Source: Glossina fuscipes (lineage: Eukaryota; Arthropoda; Insecta; Diptera; Glossinidae). From it: a stretch of 64,000 nucleotides of DNA. How positions within the stretch are numbered: position 1 is the first letter of the stretch; each line of letters opens with the position of its first letter. Positions 12,375-24,914 of the stretch are shown here, piece after piece. The notes beneath the pieces were generated by a model. The model worked only from the letters and a program-made list of their open reading frames with translations. It did not search any database and was not told the origin of the DNA. The translations under genes were made by a program, and so were the position numbers. The DNA lies in contig NW_023998414.1 in NCBI RefSeq assembly GCF_014805625.2, positions 35,911,859-35,975,858 of the forward strand, read 5' to 3'.

Positions 12375-13225
12375 GGTGTTTAACGTGGATACCTGCCGTG
12401 AAGGCTTAACCCCACGGCGCCCGATGGCACACGGAGTGTGGAAACATACACTCGACGCCCTGAGGAAAACCTCGAGTTCCAGTGGAGGTACGTATGTGTG
12501 CATATCTGCTCCCCTGGTGAGAGCGAGGCACTATCTAAAACCTCTATCTTTCTTTGGGTCAGACAACCGGTTGCTATGCAACTCCACACCGAGCCGAGGC
12601 CCTTCCCGCGATTCGAGCCAATCACAGCCACGACGAAACTCCCGCAATGGGCCGTTCTTGCTGACAGGCCGAAGCTAGAAGATTGCTTCGGGGCCTCCTG
12701 ACAGCCTTGCTACTGCATATAAAGAAGAAAAGTATGTAATGAAAGAAGAATAAGAAAGCCTCCGGTCAGACTTAGCATCAGGTCCTATACGATCTGAAAA
12801 CTCGGTATGGGATAGAATCTACAGAGGAAGCTGCAATAATAGGGAACCAGTCAATACAATGGGCGTGAGCATTGCATTCTCACTGGGCGGGAAACGATAC
12901 CCTGTGGGGATGAGTGAGCAAAGCTCAAACCGAGTTCGAACAAACATAGCGTTGCAAGGAAAAGTGGAAACCGGTTTGCACCACAATGCCATACCAGATA
13001 GAGGAGTAGTCTCTATTAAGACTTATAGAAGTCCATGCGGCTCACCTCCCACTCAATCAGTGCAGTCAAACAAACTATGGATAAGCCCGTCGCAGCAAAC
13101 TTTAGACAGAGGTACCCAAACCTCGTCGAATAAGCTGGCGCTTCTGGAAAACATCAGGTGCAAACGGGCTCAGTGCAGCTGCAGAGAGAGCCAGACTGCA
13201 ATACACGGATACAATACATTCTGAA
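12375..13225 (+). mobile_element. Relic of a probable non-LTR retroelement
   Basis: This stretch is clearly richer in G and C than its surroundings and has open frames on the plus strand of 100 codons (12376-12678) and 121 codons (12859-13224). The opening (CTGCCGTGAAGGCTTAACC, then CGGCGCCCGATGGCACACGG) resembles, from memory, leaders of LOA/I-group LINEs in flies. The second frame carries a GTQTSS-type, polar, ORF1-like sequence. There is no reverse transcriptase or endonuclease motif, so if it is a LINE only the 5' part survives. An alternative is a decayed single-copy gene. Confidence 0.35.
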
Positions 13226-15030
13226 CTCAACCAGCGATTGCTTTTCTACATGCCAATGATACTACAGGTATGGGACGATATGTTAGTTGTTGAAATACGA
13301 TATGTCTCTGCACGGCCGTCAAACTACAGTAACGCAATGACAATCGTATTCATTTAACATTTATTCACACATATTATGATTATTATTACGTTTATTGACC
13401 TTGAGGACGGGAAGAAATGATCAAGAATGAAATAATAATTAAATAATAATAATCATCAAGGACGTTAAATATTTTACAAACAAATAAATATTGTGCTTAT
13501 TAATGTTACGGCAAACGTTAAGGGGAACAATTGTCGTTTTCGTCATCGGTGTCGTTTGTCTGTTTGCGTTGCGGTAATTTCATCCTGGCACCCTATTATG
13601 TATTATGATTTGCTTTTAAAGTATCGTTTACTTATTATTAATTTAAATAACCTTGTTAGCGAAATGGTACTTTTCAATGTAATGGCATAACAGCAGTAAC
13701 GACATGAACAACGACAATCATAATGAAATATTTATGTACAGCTTAATAGTAATTTTAGTGTGGCACCAATTGTTGTGTTAAATATTGCAAGTGCTGTGAA
13801 AGCTTGACACAGTCCAAGCATAAGTTTCACTTTATCGCTGTTTGGCTGTATCGCTTTTTCTTTATAAGTCGCGTTTTTCTCCTTTCTTTCTTTCTTTCTT
13901 TCTCTCTTTTTTTCCTTTTTCAACTAAAAAGCGCTTAAACGATAAATGAAGGGAAGAATGCCATTTGAAAATGTGTTTATTTTTATATTCTTTTTTTTTT
14001 TTGCTTTTTTTTGGCACCTTTTCTATAAATGAGCCTTTGCTTACTACTCGAAACGACGAAGGCGCGAAGAAATAGAGCAGCAAACAAACGACCAGCATTC
14101 GAGTAGTAGGTATGTATGTAGGTATGCTTGAGTATAGGCTAATAAAATTTATTAAAGGCGTCGTTGGTGTAGCTGCACAATTATCACAGTGACAGTTAAC
14201 GTAACGTTGACAGTGGCGCTTGAACTGAAGACAATTGGCGAGAACTGGAAGCATGCTGAGCGGTTGATATAATTATGCTAATAATAGAGGTGTTGCTTAA
14301 CAACACACTTAACCTCTTAATGGTTCGGTTGTTTGCTTATTTGCTTATTTGCACTGCTTACGTACGTACGTACGTATAGCTAACGTTTTCGTTTTCCTGC
14401 TTTCCTCTGCACTGCTCTGCTCTGCTCTGCTCTCCTCTGCTCACTCTTTACTCTGCTACACTCTTTGCTTTGCTCAGTTTCGCTTTGCTCTAAACGGCTC
14501 CACTTTTTCGTCGTCCTGTTCTTTTCTGCTCTGCCCTGTTCTGCCCTGCGCTGCGCTGCCTCTTAATATGTCTGCTTATATCTACTAATTAAAATCGACT
14601 TTTATTTACTTAGAGAAGCTTTTGTTTATATTTTTCTATAATTTAACATAAACGTGTATTTCTTTCGTAGTGTTTTTATCTCTTGAAATTTGAAATTTGA
14701 AATCTTCGCAAACGAATTCATTCAATTAGAGTGGCCTCAATTTTAACCGTTTCACGTTCTAAGAACTCTAAGATGAAATATAGAAACATTTAAAGATAAT
14801 AAATTAAAATTCTCTCCTCTTCTTCTTCCTTTTCGCATGTTTTGCTCTTCATTCTCTCCTTGACATCATCGGCATTTTTTTGTATTTTTTCTTAAAACGT
14901 TCAATGGCATCTAAATAATAACACTTCTGCATGTTTGCTCAGCATTCGCATAGCGCAGGAAAGTTTTTCAAATGTATTTGTATACCCATCACCCAAGGAT
15001 TAACGGTGTATTCGTTTTATCAAAACGTTT
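13226..15030. other. Intergenic with simple repeats
   Basis: No gene seen. Contains a CTTT-rich run (13881-13920), a CGTA run (14361-14377) and a CTCTG pentanucleotide array (14405-14442). Confidence 0.5.
14405..14442. repeat. (CTCTG)n array
   Basis: Tandem CTCTG pentamers with a few substitutions, followed by related CTGCCCTG motifs to ~14560. Confidence 0.8.
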
Positions 15031-15039
15031 GCAACGTGT

Positions 15040-15860
15040 CCGATAGGAAATATATATATTCTTGGCCCAGTTTCAAATTCAGAATTCACCTAAACACGTC
15101 CGTCCGCTCATCTGTCCGTCCGTCCCTCTGAGCAATAGTCTCTGTGGCAAACATTCTTTCGTTCACAAAAAACATAGATGTCGCTTGCATACTTTTCGAC
15201 AAACGTGCCTGTGACTGTGAACACTTTTGCTTGCCATGTTTTTTGCTTATCGCCCATCGAGTACAACACATACACCATATAAATTTCCAAAATAGAAAAA
15301 ATGATATGCGCCCACCCAATACTATAGAATATAAAGATGATGAAAATGTAGTATTTCTTCTTAGTTTTTAAATTCGCGGTGACGGGTGCAAAAGTATTCG
15401 GTCACGACCGGATATAATTTTCTTACTCTGAATCGATTTAGGTACATTCTTCCATCCATCTTTGCAATTTCTTCAGTAAGTAATGATTTTATCGTCGGCA
15501 AATTTGGCAGAAGCAATGGAAGATCTTGTACGCAGGTTGCACAGGTTAAAAACCGATTAAATCGATTCATTCGAACGCATTCACAGCACAGTGGGAATGA
15601 AAGAGACATCGGATTTCGACAACAAAAGCTTGGATTTATTGCCGATAACCGAATGGAAAGGATTTCCGGGCAAACGTCTTGTGTAAATCTGCGCAAGAAA
15701 GAAAAAATCGTGCCCCGCCTTTCCTCCTCCCCTCATCCATTCAATATTGCAGAGTATTTACATTATATACATTTTTTATTTGTTCTTATTTTGCATTTCT
15801 TTTAACATAAAGTTATTGAGTATCGACTACGATTCGACTACGGCCGAATATAATTTTTTT
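15040..15860. repeat. Dispersed repeat family A, copy 1
   Basis: Carries TTCAAATTCAGAATTCACC, then the GTCCGTCCG motif cluster, then a ...CTGTGGCAAACATTC segment that matches other copies, and ends at ACTACGGCCGAATATAA. The same ordered landmarks occur at 16985-17795. Open frames of 111 and 139 codons inside (15361-15805) lie on opposite strands and have no recognisable domain, so I treat them as chance frames within the repeat. Confidence 0.5.
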
Positions 15861-16984
15861 TTCACTTGTTGTGTTGTATTATTTTTTATTTTGCAAAAAA
15901 TATGAATAGTTGTTTACTTTTAATTGTTTTTAAAACTGTTTTAATTCATTTTTAATTAAAGAATCTCACACACACGAGCACACGGGCACACGCATCTTAG
16001 AACGATAAAAATATCTTCAGTGTGATCAGCTTGCATTACATTAGCACCAAACATATTTCTTTGCATTGATTTCAATTTTAAAAATCAAGAAAATTAAGTC
16101 TAATTAAGATTAATTATTCTATCTAATGTATGTAAGAACTTTTGATTTTGTTAAACAATTTTTAAAATAATTAATCTCAGTTATTAAAAACTAGGAACAA
16201 ATGTACAACATGATGTAAAGAGTCCTTACCAAAGGTCACTTCAATTATCCTATACGTGGGTATATCTCTTTTAGCTATATATGTATATGCTTATTACTTG
16301 TAATATATACATATATATATATATATATATTGATTCGATTGAGTTGAAACCGAAGCTAATGGAACTCTGAAATGTTACAAATTTTCGATAGATATCTCCA
16401 AAGGCTAACTTCGGTGTTATTGGATCGATTGATTTAAAGTTTAAAAAAATCAAATATTTTGTATTATTATTGCGTGAGAATGTCATTATAATAGAAAAAT
16501 GTCGACCAAATAGTGTTCGGGATAGCCGATTGTTGTTTAGTACATATTCACATAAAGTGTATGCAAATAAAGTCAATTAGGACTATTCCTCCTCCTATGT
16601 AGATAATTAAAGAGAATATCACTTGCGTGGATGTAGAGGTACGTACTAAGCTTATGCGGATGTATGCAACACCTGAGATAGACTCATCTTTTGTTACACC
16701 AATCGATGCGGAATCTGACTTTCTGACTTAATTTAAGCTTGTCGGTCTGTCTGTCCGTCTTGTCGCTTGAGATCTGTTCATATATGCAAGGTGTTCGAAG
16801 CGTGACACGCACGATCACGTGCAAGGGCATATAACGAACAACGTGCAAATTAAGATGACTCAACGAGAATAAAAATCGCACAATGGCATACGCATGAAAG
16901 TGAACGTCACAAATGTAAGCGTATTTTTTAAAAAGAAATTAAAATTTTGAAAAATCAAAATACTTCAATTTATTTCTTCTCCTT

Positions 16985-17321
16985 AAACACATAGTGCATA
17001 TATTTCTCATCGGTATAAAATTCCGAATTAATATTAGCATGTCATCTATCTACCTGCTCTAGCTATGTCTGTGGTAAACACTCGCTTGAACACGAGTGCA
17101 GTCACAAAAAATTAGCTTTTTTGCACCATACTCGTGAACTGCGATAGATGCAGTTATAAATATTTTTATATATATTCTCTATATTGGCGACGCCCATCCA
17201 ATATTTTAGAAGCATCGAAATTTAATTTTCTTTTTATTATATCTACCACTGAAGAATGGACGATTTGCTCATTTTATTATAATAGTTGCCACACTCAACA
17301 GCAAAGTTCAGAGACCCTATA

Positions 17322-17357
<36 letters not shown>

Positions 17358-17795
17358 TCTTGATCAGGATGAAATTCCGAATTAATCTGTCTGTCCGTCT
17401 GTGTCTCTGTGTATCTGTGCGGCGTATAGTGTTGAGACACTCCTGGTCGCAAACATTAAATTTGGTAAAAAAGTTGGAAGATTCACGCAGTCTGGTACTG
17501 AAAACAAATCAAATCGCTGACAGCGCCAGCGATATCAGAGTAAATAAAACAATTTGGAGAATAGAAGTCGACAAACTAAGCAAGCTATTACTAAGTTAAT
17601 TGTGATGGATATCACAATGTGGCTGATTTATTTTTCTTAACGATCCCGTTCACTGAAGTAAGCGGTGAAGAGCAATTCCACCTGAGTCGTTTTTTTTAAG
17701 ATAACACACAAAATCATTGTGAGCCAAAGATTTTAATGTTGGCGGGTATGCTAGAAACGATTCGGCTTCAGCCGAATATAAATTTTTTGTTTATT
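16985..17795. repeat. Dispersed repeat family A, two overlapping or tandem copies
   Basis: Two starts of the AAATTCCGAATTAAT landmark are seen (~17020 and ~17370). The second is followed by CTGTCTGTCCGTCTGTG. The block ends at a small perfect hairpin, attcggct-tc-agccgaat (17768-17785), and AATATAAATTTTTT. Copy 1 ends with an imperfect form of the same hairpin. Old copies of such elements are common in fly intergenic DNA. No coding capacity is seen. Confidence 0.5.
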
Positions 17796-18362
17796 TATTT
17801 TCTTTGCCTTTCCTGCAAGTGAAAGGTGATGAACTCGTTCGCAGCCAAAGAGAATTTTCTTATCTGTTCGTATAAGTAGCTTTTAAGCGTTTAAATCATT
17901 ATTTATTTCTCATATGTATGCATCAAAAATTATTACCACAATTGTTTTTCCTATCTGCCATTGTACGTATGTTTTATAATAGTCGTGCTTTCAAAAGACT
18001 CAAGTAAGTGCTTTGCTTAATGTTAAGGCGACACGTATTCCGGATCAGACATTACTGACAGCGTAGTTCGTTTTTTTTTTTTTTAAATAACTACACTCTG
18101 AGTACATGTCGAAAGCGGCTGGTTAAAGTATTTGCTTTGAATAGAAGTAAGTTTCAGAGTTTCTAAATATGGTATGCGGATAAACCGGTTTTTGTGTGGA
18201 AAGATAGAAACCATAGCAAAAAAACCGCAAAGTAATAATATATGAGAAAACTTAGGAAATATCTATGAAAAATGATTTTCGAAAACATATTGAGGAAAAT
18301 TCATTGATGGAAAATACAGAAAATATGTGAAAGGGCTTTTCAAACATTATTTGTATTAATAA

Positions 18363-18990
18363 AAATTAAATTGTAAATGGAAAGATATTTAAAAAAAAAA
18401 AAAAAATTTATATTCTCAGTTGAAACATGAAAACATTTCCCAAAGGGATATAATTCAATACGACTTGTTGTAGCGAAAAACGCGCACATTCTTTTTATCC
18501 ATTTTCATCATCTCACTCACACATAACATGTTCATGTATGGCATAAAAAATAGTTGTAAAAAAAAAGTCGCATAAACACAACAAGTCGCTTAGAACGCAC
18601 AGGCCAATCAATTAAAATCGCATAAAAAAAAAAAAAAAAACATCGCACAAAAACAGGTCTAACTGTATAGACAGATTTCGTATAGTAAGGCTCCAAAGGT
18701 TTGTCGTAGTCACCATGCAACAGAAAGGAGTGCCGTTGATTGGAACGCAATACTTAGTGCATGTCGACGGATTCGAATACTAACGAAATAATGAAAAAGT
18801 TTTTTTTTAATGATATGTAACTTCTTTGAAAATTGATATATAATGTCATTTGTTCAAGTTGTTACTTTTTTATCTTCTTCTTTCTTTTTAGAAAGAGATA
18901 AAGAGAATTTGTTCAAACACATTTGGCTATCGTATGGTCTACTGGTTAGGACGTATGGCATATGCATATCGCTGGCACTTTCAACGTTAG
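18363..18990 (+). repeat. Dispersed repeat family C, copy 1, with tRNA-like modules
   Basis: Matches 30747-31372 in order and orientation over ~630 bases. Shared landmarks are an A run, GGGATATAATTCAATACGAC, repeated GTCGCATAAA-type stretches, CAAAAACAGGTCTAACTGTA, CGACGGATTCGAATACTAACG, and a tRNA-like A-box CGTATGGTCTACTGGTTAGG near the end. The divergence is considerable and includes small insertions. The terminal B box has decayed in this copy. Confidence 0.7.
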
Positions 18991-19009
18991 GATTTTTGTA
19001 ATATCAGTT

Positions 19010-20690
19010 TTATTAGAACTCATTAACTGAGTACCGACTGTCGATCTATTAGGCATAGTTTCACCTTGTTCCGACTTAATAGTTAAAAATTGTGATTTAT
19101 TTTCAATCATATCTCCTTATCTTGATAAATATATATTTGCATTATCACTTCATACTGACATGTAGTCAGTCATTGGAGATCATTGTGTCGTTAAATATCG
19201 AAGTCATTTCATTGAAAGTAATTGCGTAAGAGTCTCGAACAGCATTGCTCACATGTATCGTAAGATAGTGACTTAAAAGGAAGTATATGTGGATGCAATA
19301 GAAATCTAGTCTTCTTCAGGCTCTTTTTTTTTTTTTTTTTTTGTAAAAAATATGGCTTTACGCGTGAAGCGAGGAGCCTGTAGGCAATAAAGTGTCCCGC
19401 TTGTAACGCATTGCTCGTCATCTGAAGTTCTTTGTCTTTTAGTTATTTCCAAGTCTTCTTAAGCGGTTCCTCAATCTAATTGTAATCCTATGCACGTCAT
19501 ATATATATATATATATATATACTATATATGGTACATTTTAATTCTTAATGATTATTGAAAGAGATGCTGACATTAGCTGCGATTGCAATAGGCGGTCTTC
19601 TCTCTTCAGTTAATTTCCTATTGCGTTCAATAAAATGAAATGAACTTAAGTTTGTAAACTATTCACAAGCACTTCTAATATTTGGTTGACCTGTAATGGC
19701 ACTGCATTGCACAATTATTGCCGCATAGTACTCTATGTTCTTAATATCAATCATATCGAAGTGATGAACTGATTGAAAGTAACTTTTTTCTCAATGCGCA
19801 TATTTGTTAATTCATACGTTTTTTCTCATTAGTTATAATCACATGAAACGAGATATACCATTGACTCATTAGCTGATGGCTTATGATATGCGATGTCCAT
19901 TTCTGGGCTTGGGAAAAACTTATCCGCACTTATATGTATGTATGAAGATCGTAAGTATGTTAGTGTAATTTGATATACAATCGCATTGTCATACTGGTTG
20001 ACATTTGGAAAAATTAATTTCTCCCTCTCTCTTTCTCTCTCTCTCTCTCACTTTGTGCTTATATGCGAGCGCGCATACGTAGGGAATGCCAAAGTTGATG
20101 GAATTCGGTCATCTACAAATATTGTTGATTTATACAGATATGTATTTTACGCATTATATATAGGCTTGCATTCAATATGTAAATGAATTAAAAGGTGTAT
20201 GTGCGTGCAGCAGAGGCCACGTAAGTACAGTCTTTTCGTAATACTTTGGAGGGCATTTGCGTATGTAATTAAATTATAATTCGACTTTATAAATTTATTT
20301 GTACATCAACATTCATAAATAATTTATACTGGCTGATGGTCGTAGCTCGTTCTCCTTTAACAAATTGCACACATACAGTTGCGTTTGTAGTAGGAAAACT
20401 CGTTTATTTTAACATAATATTAATGTTAAAAGTTTACATAAATTTGCCATGATTGGATACATTGTATATATATTTCTGTGACTGACTATAAATGATTTAT
20501 GACATATGAGAATACTACCTATAATTAAATCAATTAAGTTCATTTTTAATTTGTTTATTTTTTTTTTTCTTTTTTTTCATACAAAAAAAATTAATTAATA
20601 TGAATAAAAAAAAATTTAATTAATAAAGGCATGTAATGAGAATAATAATAATAATAATAATAATGATAATAATAATCATAAAAAAATAAT
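19010..20690. other. Intergenic, no gene seen
   Basis: Holds an AT run (19499-19521), a CT run (20024-20050), poly(T) tracts and an AAT run (20640-20677) adjoining the inverted-repeat element. Confidence 0.5.
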
Positions 20691-20706
20691 GGAGCGTTTC
20701 ATATAT

Positions 20707-21534
20707 TAAAGGTGTGAAAATAAATTCGAACTTAACTAGCAAAGCCATTTACCTTATCTGTTAACAAAAGTCGGTAAACACTTTAGCATAGCTCTGTTAA
20801 ATAATTGAAATAACAACGTAGTTGGATTTCAAAAACCTACTCCGTCCATCTTAAATAACGTAAAATATTTTTGTGGATATCTCACGAATATATATGAAAA
20901 TATGCGCTGCACCCAGCTGCTGTGTTGCACCTAGCGATTGCACTGCAGAACAAGACCGAAGAGAACGGGAAAACGGCAACTTAGGAGCAAATTTAGAGTC
21001 TTTTCCGATGTATGCTTGAGTAGGTATTTTTCCGTTACATTTTAAGAAAAACTTTTAACGTCGAATGTAAGCAGAGGCTATGAGAGCAAGAGAGAGAGAG
21101 ATAATAAATTGAGAAATGAGCGAATAATGTTTTCCTTTACATTACCATCTAACTAGCTCACGCAGCAGTCATGTTTGCATAGCAGTTGAGTGCAGCGCAA
21201 CAACCAGTTAGAATATAGATGACATTTTCTACTTTAGCCGCACTAGATCTTCAAGTTTGGGTGTCCTTCCACATCCATCCAACATGCAAAACTTCGAAAA
21301 ATTGTTAAAACTAGTTACCATAAGCAGAATTTGAATTTGTTCAGTTTTTTTTTGAAAGGTACTTTCATATATAATCGTGAGATATCCACAAAAATAGTTT
21401 ACGTTGTCTAATATGGGCGGAGTAGGTTTTCAAATTCAACTATTTCTTAATTTCAATCTGTTAACAGAGCTCTGTTAAGGTGTTGTGGTAGGTGTCTTTG
21501 CTAGTCAAATTCTAATTTATCTTCAGACCCTTTC
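20707..21534. mobile_element. Foldback-type DNA element with ~180-bp inverted arms
   Basis: The left arm (20707-20902) and the right arm (21361-21534) are imperfect reverse complements along their whole length. Shared blocks include TGACTAGCAAAG near the ends, AGCTCTGTTAA, AAACCTACTCCG(T/C)CCAT and TTTTTGTGGATATCTCACGA at the inner ends. The ~460-base core has no long open frame. This is the layout of a non-autonomous, long-inverted-repeat DNA transposon (a large MITE or foldback element). I could not fix the exact termini or a target duplication, so the superfamily is open. Confidence 0.75.
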
Positions 21535-22938
21535 ATATTTTCATATATCTCTCTGGCGACTGCATCTCAATTTAAACGGGAAAATATGTTTAGATTATGC
21601 TGCACTGCTTATATAGATGTATTACATAAATATTAATCAAGACGGTCTTATTCCCTAAATGCAATTTTTCATACCCACCAGCGAAAAGGACGTGGAGTAT
21701 ATTTGAACGTTATGAAAACGTATGCTTTATATCGAAGGAAGCTTTAATCAGCATCTAATTATGATCGACTTAAGAATGCCCACCCGTCTGTCTATCCGAT
21801 AGACTAATGTTTTTGGTAAACGTTACCCTAGTCGCATCAATTGAAAGTTCGGATTCAAGTTTGATAAACGCATTCGTAACATTTGCGCGAAAGTTGATAT
21901 TAGAAATTAGTCAAAGTGGTCAAACGACACGCCTACAATACTGCGTAAAAGAGAAAATCTCTGCTTTCTGCAGACAAGAGACCCAGGTTTGCACAGCGCA
22001 ACACTAAAATTTGAAAATTAGAAAAAAACTGAAAAAATCATGTACGAACCATTTCGTGCGTCTTCGCTTTTTTAGGTCTCTTTTGAAATAAAGGCAATCG
22101 TTTTAAAATATTCAATCAACTTCTTATCCGTTTCAGCTTATAAGCAACGAGCTTCGATTGAGTTCGCTTGACGGTGTCAGAGAGATAGTAAAAGTTATTT
22201 AGTGTAAGTCGTTCCTTTAGATAGCTTACGATGCTTAGCGTTTAATTCTTTGCTTAATTAATTTCAAGCTACACGTTAGTACTTTTCCAAAGAAAATCGC
22301 AACATTTCCTTCTAAAGTCGAGAATAAAGTTTCCAGGCATTGAATCACTATTGCTTTTCCCCTTTACAGTATCGAATTCCATAAGGAAAATGCGAAATAT
22401 TTTGTAACACTCTCGTAACGCTTGGCTTTTTGATAGGACGTAGGACAGGGTGGGATTAGAGTACGTTTTCCGGTGTCTTGCGTGGAGAATTCGTTAACAT
22501 CACACACACAGAATGATAAAATTGAATAATTATTGCGACCAATAGGGTGACAACAAAATAATGGTATATCCCTGCATTGTAGTTACTTAACATGAATGCG
22601 AATAAGAAGAAGAAGAAAAAAAAAACACTCCTTTCCTGTGTGCATAAGATATAAGTGACTTTTGACTTTCGCTTTTTTGCGATGTCAGTTTACGCTCATA
22701 GGTCATTTGTCGCATTCAACGCAAATACTCTCCGCAAAGAATGCTTTTTATGAACTTGTATTTGCAACATCTATTGGTGTATGCATGTATGAGTGCTCTT
22801 GTCTCTATATTCGCATATAAATTTGATTTAAAAATCAATTAAAATTAACGTATCCTGTTGTTATTTTAACAAATTGCGTATATGAATTATCTGTATCCTC
22901 GACAAATATCTTTTATGCGTGTTAGGTCATAGCATATC

Positions 22939-22969
<31 letters not shown>

Positions 22970-24865
22970 CTTATGAGCTTGTACATACTATAACCAGTAA
23001 TTTAAGTAATGATTAGTGAGATTGAACTGCATTTCGACAAACAAACAAATTATCCTTTAAAATACCTGAAATCGTCTCACTGTTGCATGAACATCTATAG
23101 GCCGATATCTAACATATCCAATGCATATTAAAGATTAAATTGATATCCATTATGATTATACGCGAAAAGCGAATAATTATTAAAAAGAAAGAAGAAACAC
23201 TTGACGATCTCTTTGCAATTCGAAGGAGAAGGATATCCGGCAGGACTATTTGTCGACGAGACTATCACATAAAGATATACGAAATACGAGAACGAAGCGC
23301 GGTAATTGACTTAAGTTGTACGCGCCTTCAGACTCGGCTGGTGCGAGGTATTATCGACTCTGTCTATACGCGTAGCATACGATATATGCATTAATTATTT
23401 TTCTTGCCTAAAAGTAGATTATAAATTTACAATTTCAACTATTAACTGATCAATCTAGGAATTCATATTAGAACGGGATACTTCTCAATACCGAAGGCTT
23501 CTTCATCGCTTTCGAAACAATACGAATCAGACTGAGCTTAGAAGTAGAACTCGCTTTCTATTTCAACAAAGTGACAAATACCTGTCACTTTTGTTCTGTA
23601 TTATTTAATATATTCTACGTTCTCTCTTTGTCTTTTTTTCAAAATATAATTATAATTTCATTATATTAGCGAGCCTATTTCCTTACGAAAGACTAATAAT
23701 TGCATAATAATAAAACACAGAACGCAGACCAAACAATTGGTAAAGAAAGATTTACGTTATCGATCGATCCTTCGCTCATCCCCTCCAGTAATCTTTTTAA
23801 GTATGTAGTGTATTTTAAAAATTAATTGACATAAACCTCATAATTGAAGAGCAAGCAACAAGACTCTAATTTGGCCACGGAGCGCCATAAAATGTCCTAC
23901 ATCAACTTACATTTATTTATATAACGTCCTTCCAAAACGAGGCGTTTTATGGGAAGTGGCCGATTCGAATCATTTTCAGTGCAAAGCAAACTTAAATATA
24001 TTTCATTTTAAGCGACCTTATATGTGCATACACCGCTATTATCACAGCAATACAATCTCTGGCTCGTTGTCTTTCTGTGTTTGTCTGGCTGGTTTGTTTG
24101 TATATTGATTCTGAGGTTACTTTTCTGCAAAAGAGTTATGTCCGTTTGTTTGTTTGTTTTTTTTTTTTTTTTTTTTTCTTTTTTTTTTTTTATTATTATT
24201 ATCATTTTTTTTTTATTTTTTTTTTTCATTTCATTTCATTTTATTTTTTTATCCTGAAAATAAAGTAATACGTTGGTTCCTTTATGCATATGTGACTGTA
24301 GGTATGTGTGTATCGCACTCATGAACGGGTTTGTCTCGTTACAATTTGGAAAAAAAACAAAAAAAAAAACAAAAATATTACAATTTAATTTTATACATGT
24401 GACATATGAATATATACATGGATGTGTGTGAATGTATATGTATATATTTGAATGGCAGTATTTTCCTTGCACAATGGCGTTCGCCAATGGGATGCTGTTT
24501 TAATTGTAATTAAATTTGTTTATTCTCTGACAGAGATTTTCTCATTTAAGTTCATTTACATCTTGTGTATGTGCATTTGCACATACACATATATATGTAT
24601 ATAAAAATATATATATTTGTATAAATAAATATAAATTTTGTAGGCTATGAAATGTTTCTCGTCGGCTGTTAAGTTGTGGTCATTATTATGGTTAACGTGC
24701 ATGATTTTGTTGACATTTTATAGGCTGAAGTATTTTATCTTTTGGGTATGTGCGAACAAATTTACATACCAACATAAATATCACTTAATGAAAATGTTAT
24801 TATCATTGCAATTAAATGGGTTTACGGTGAGGGTAAAGAATAATTTAATAAACATGTGTTTATTT

Positions 24866-24914
<49 letters not shown>

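Noticed and set aside
15361..15805. Frames of 111 (-) and 139 (+) codons
   Set aside because: They overlap on opposite strands within a dispersed repeat and have no domain or splice support.
24008..24257. Poly-Lys / poly-Phe frames
   Set aside because: Translations of A/T homopolymer runs.
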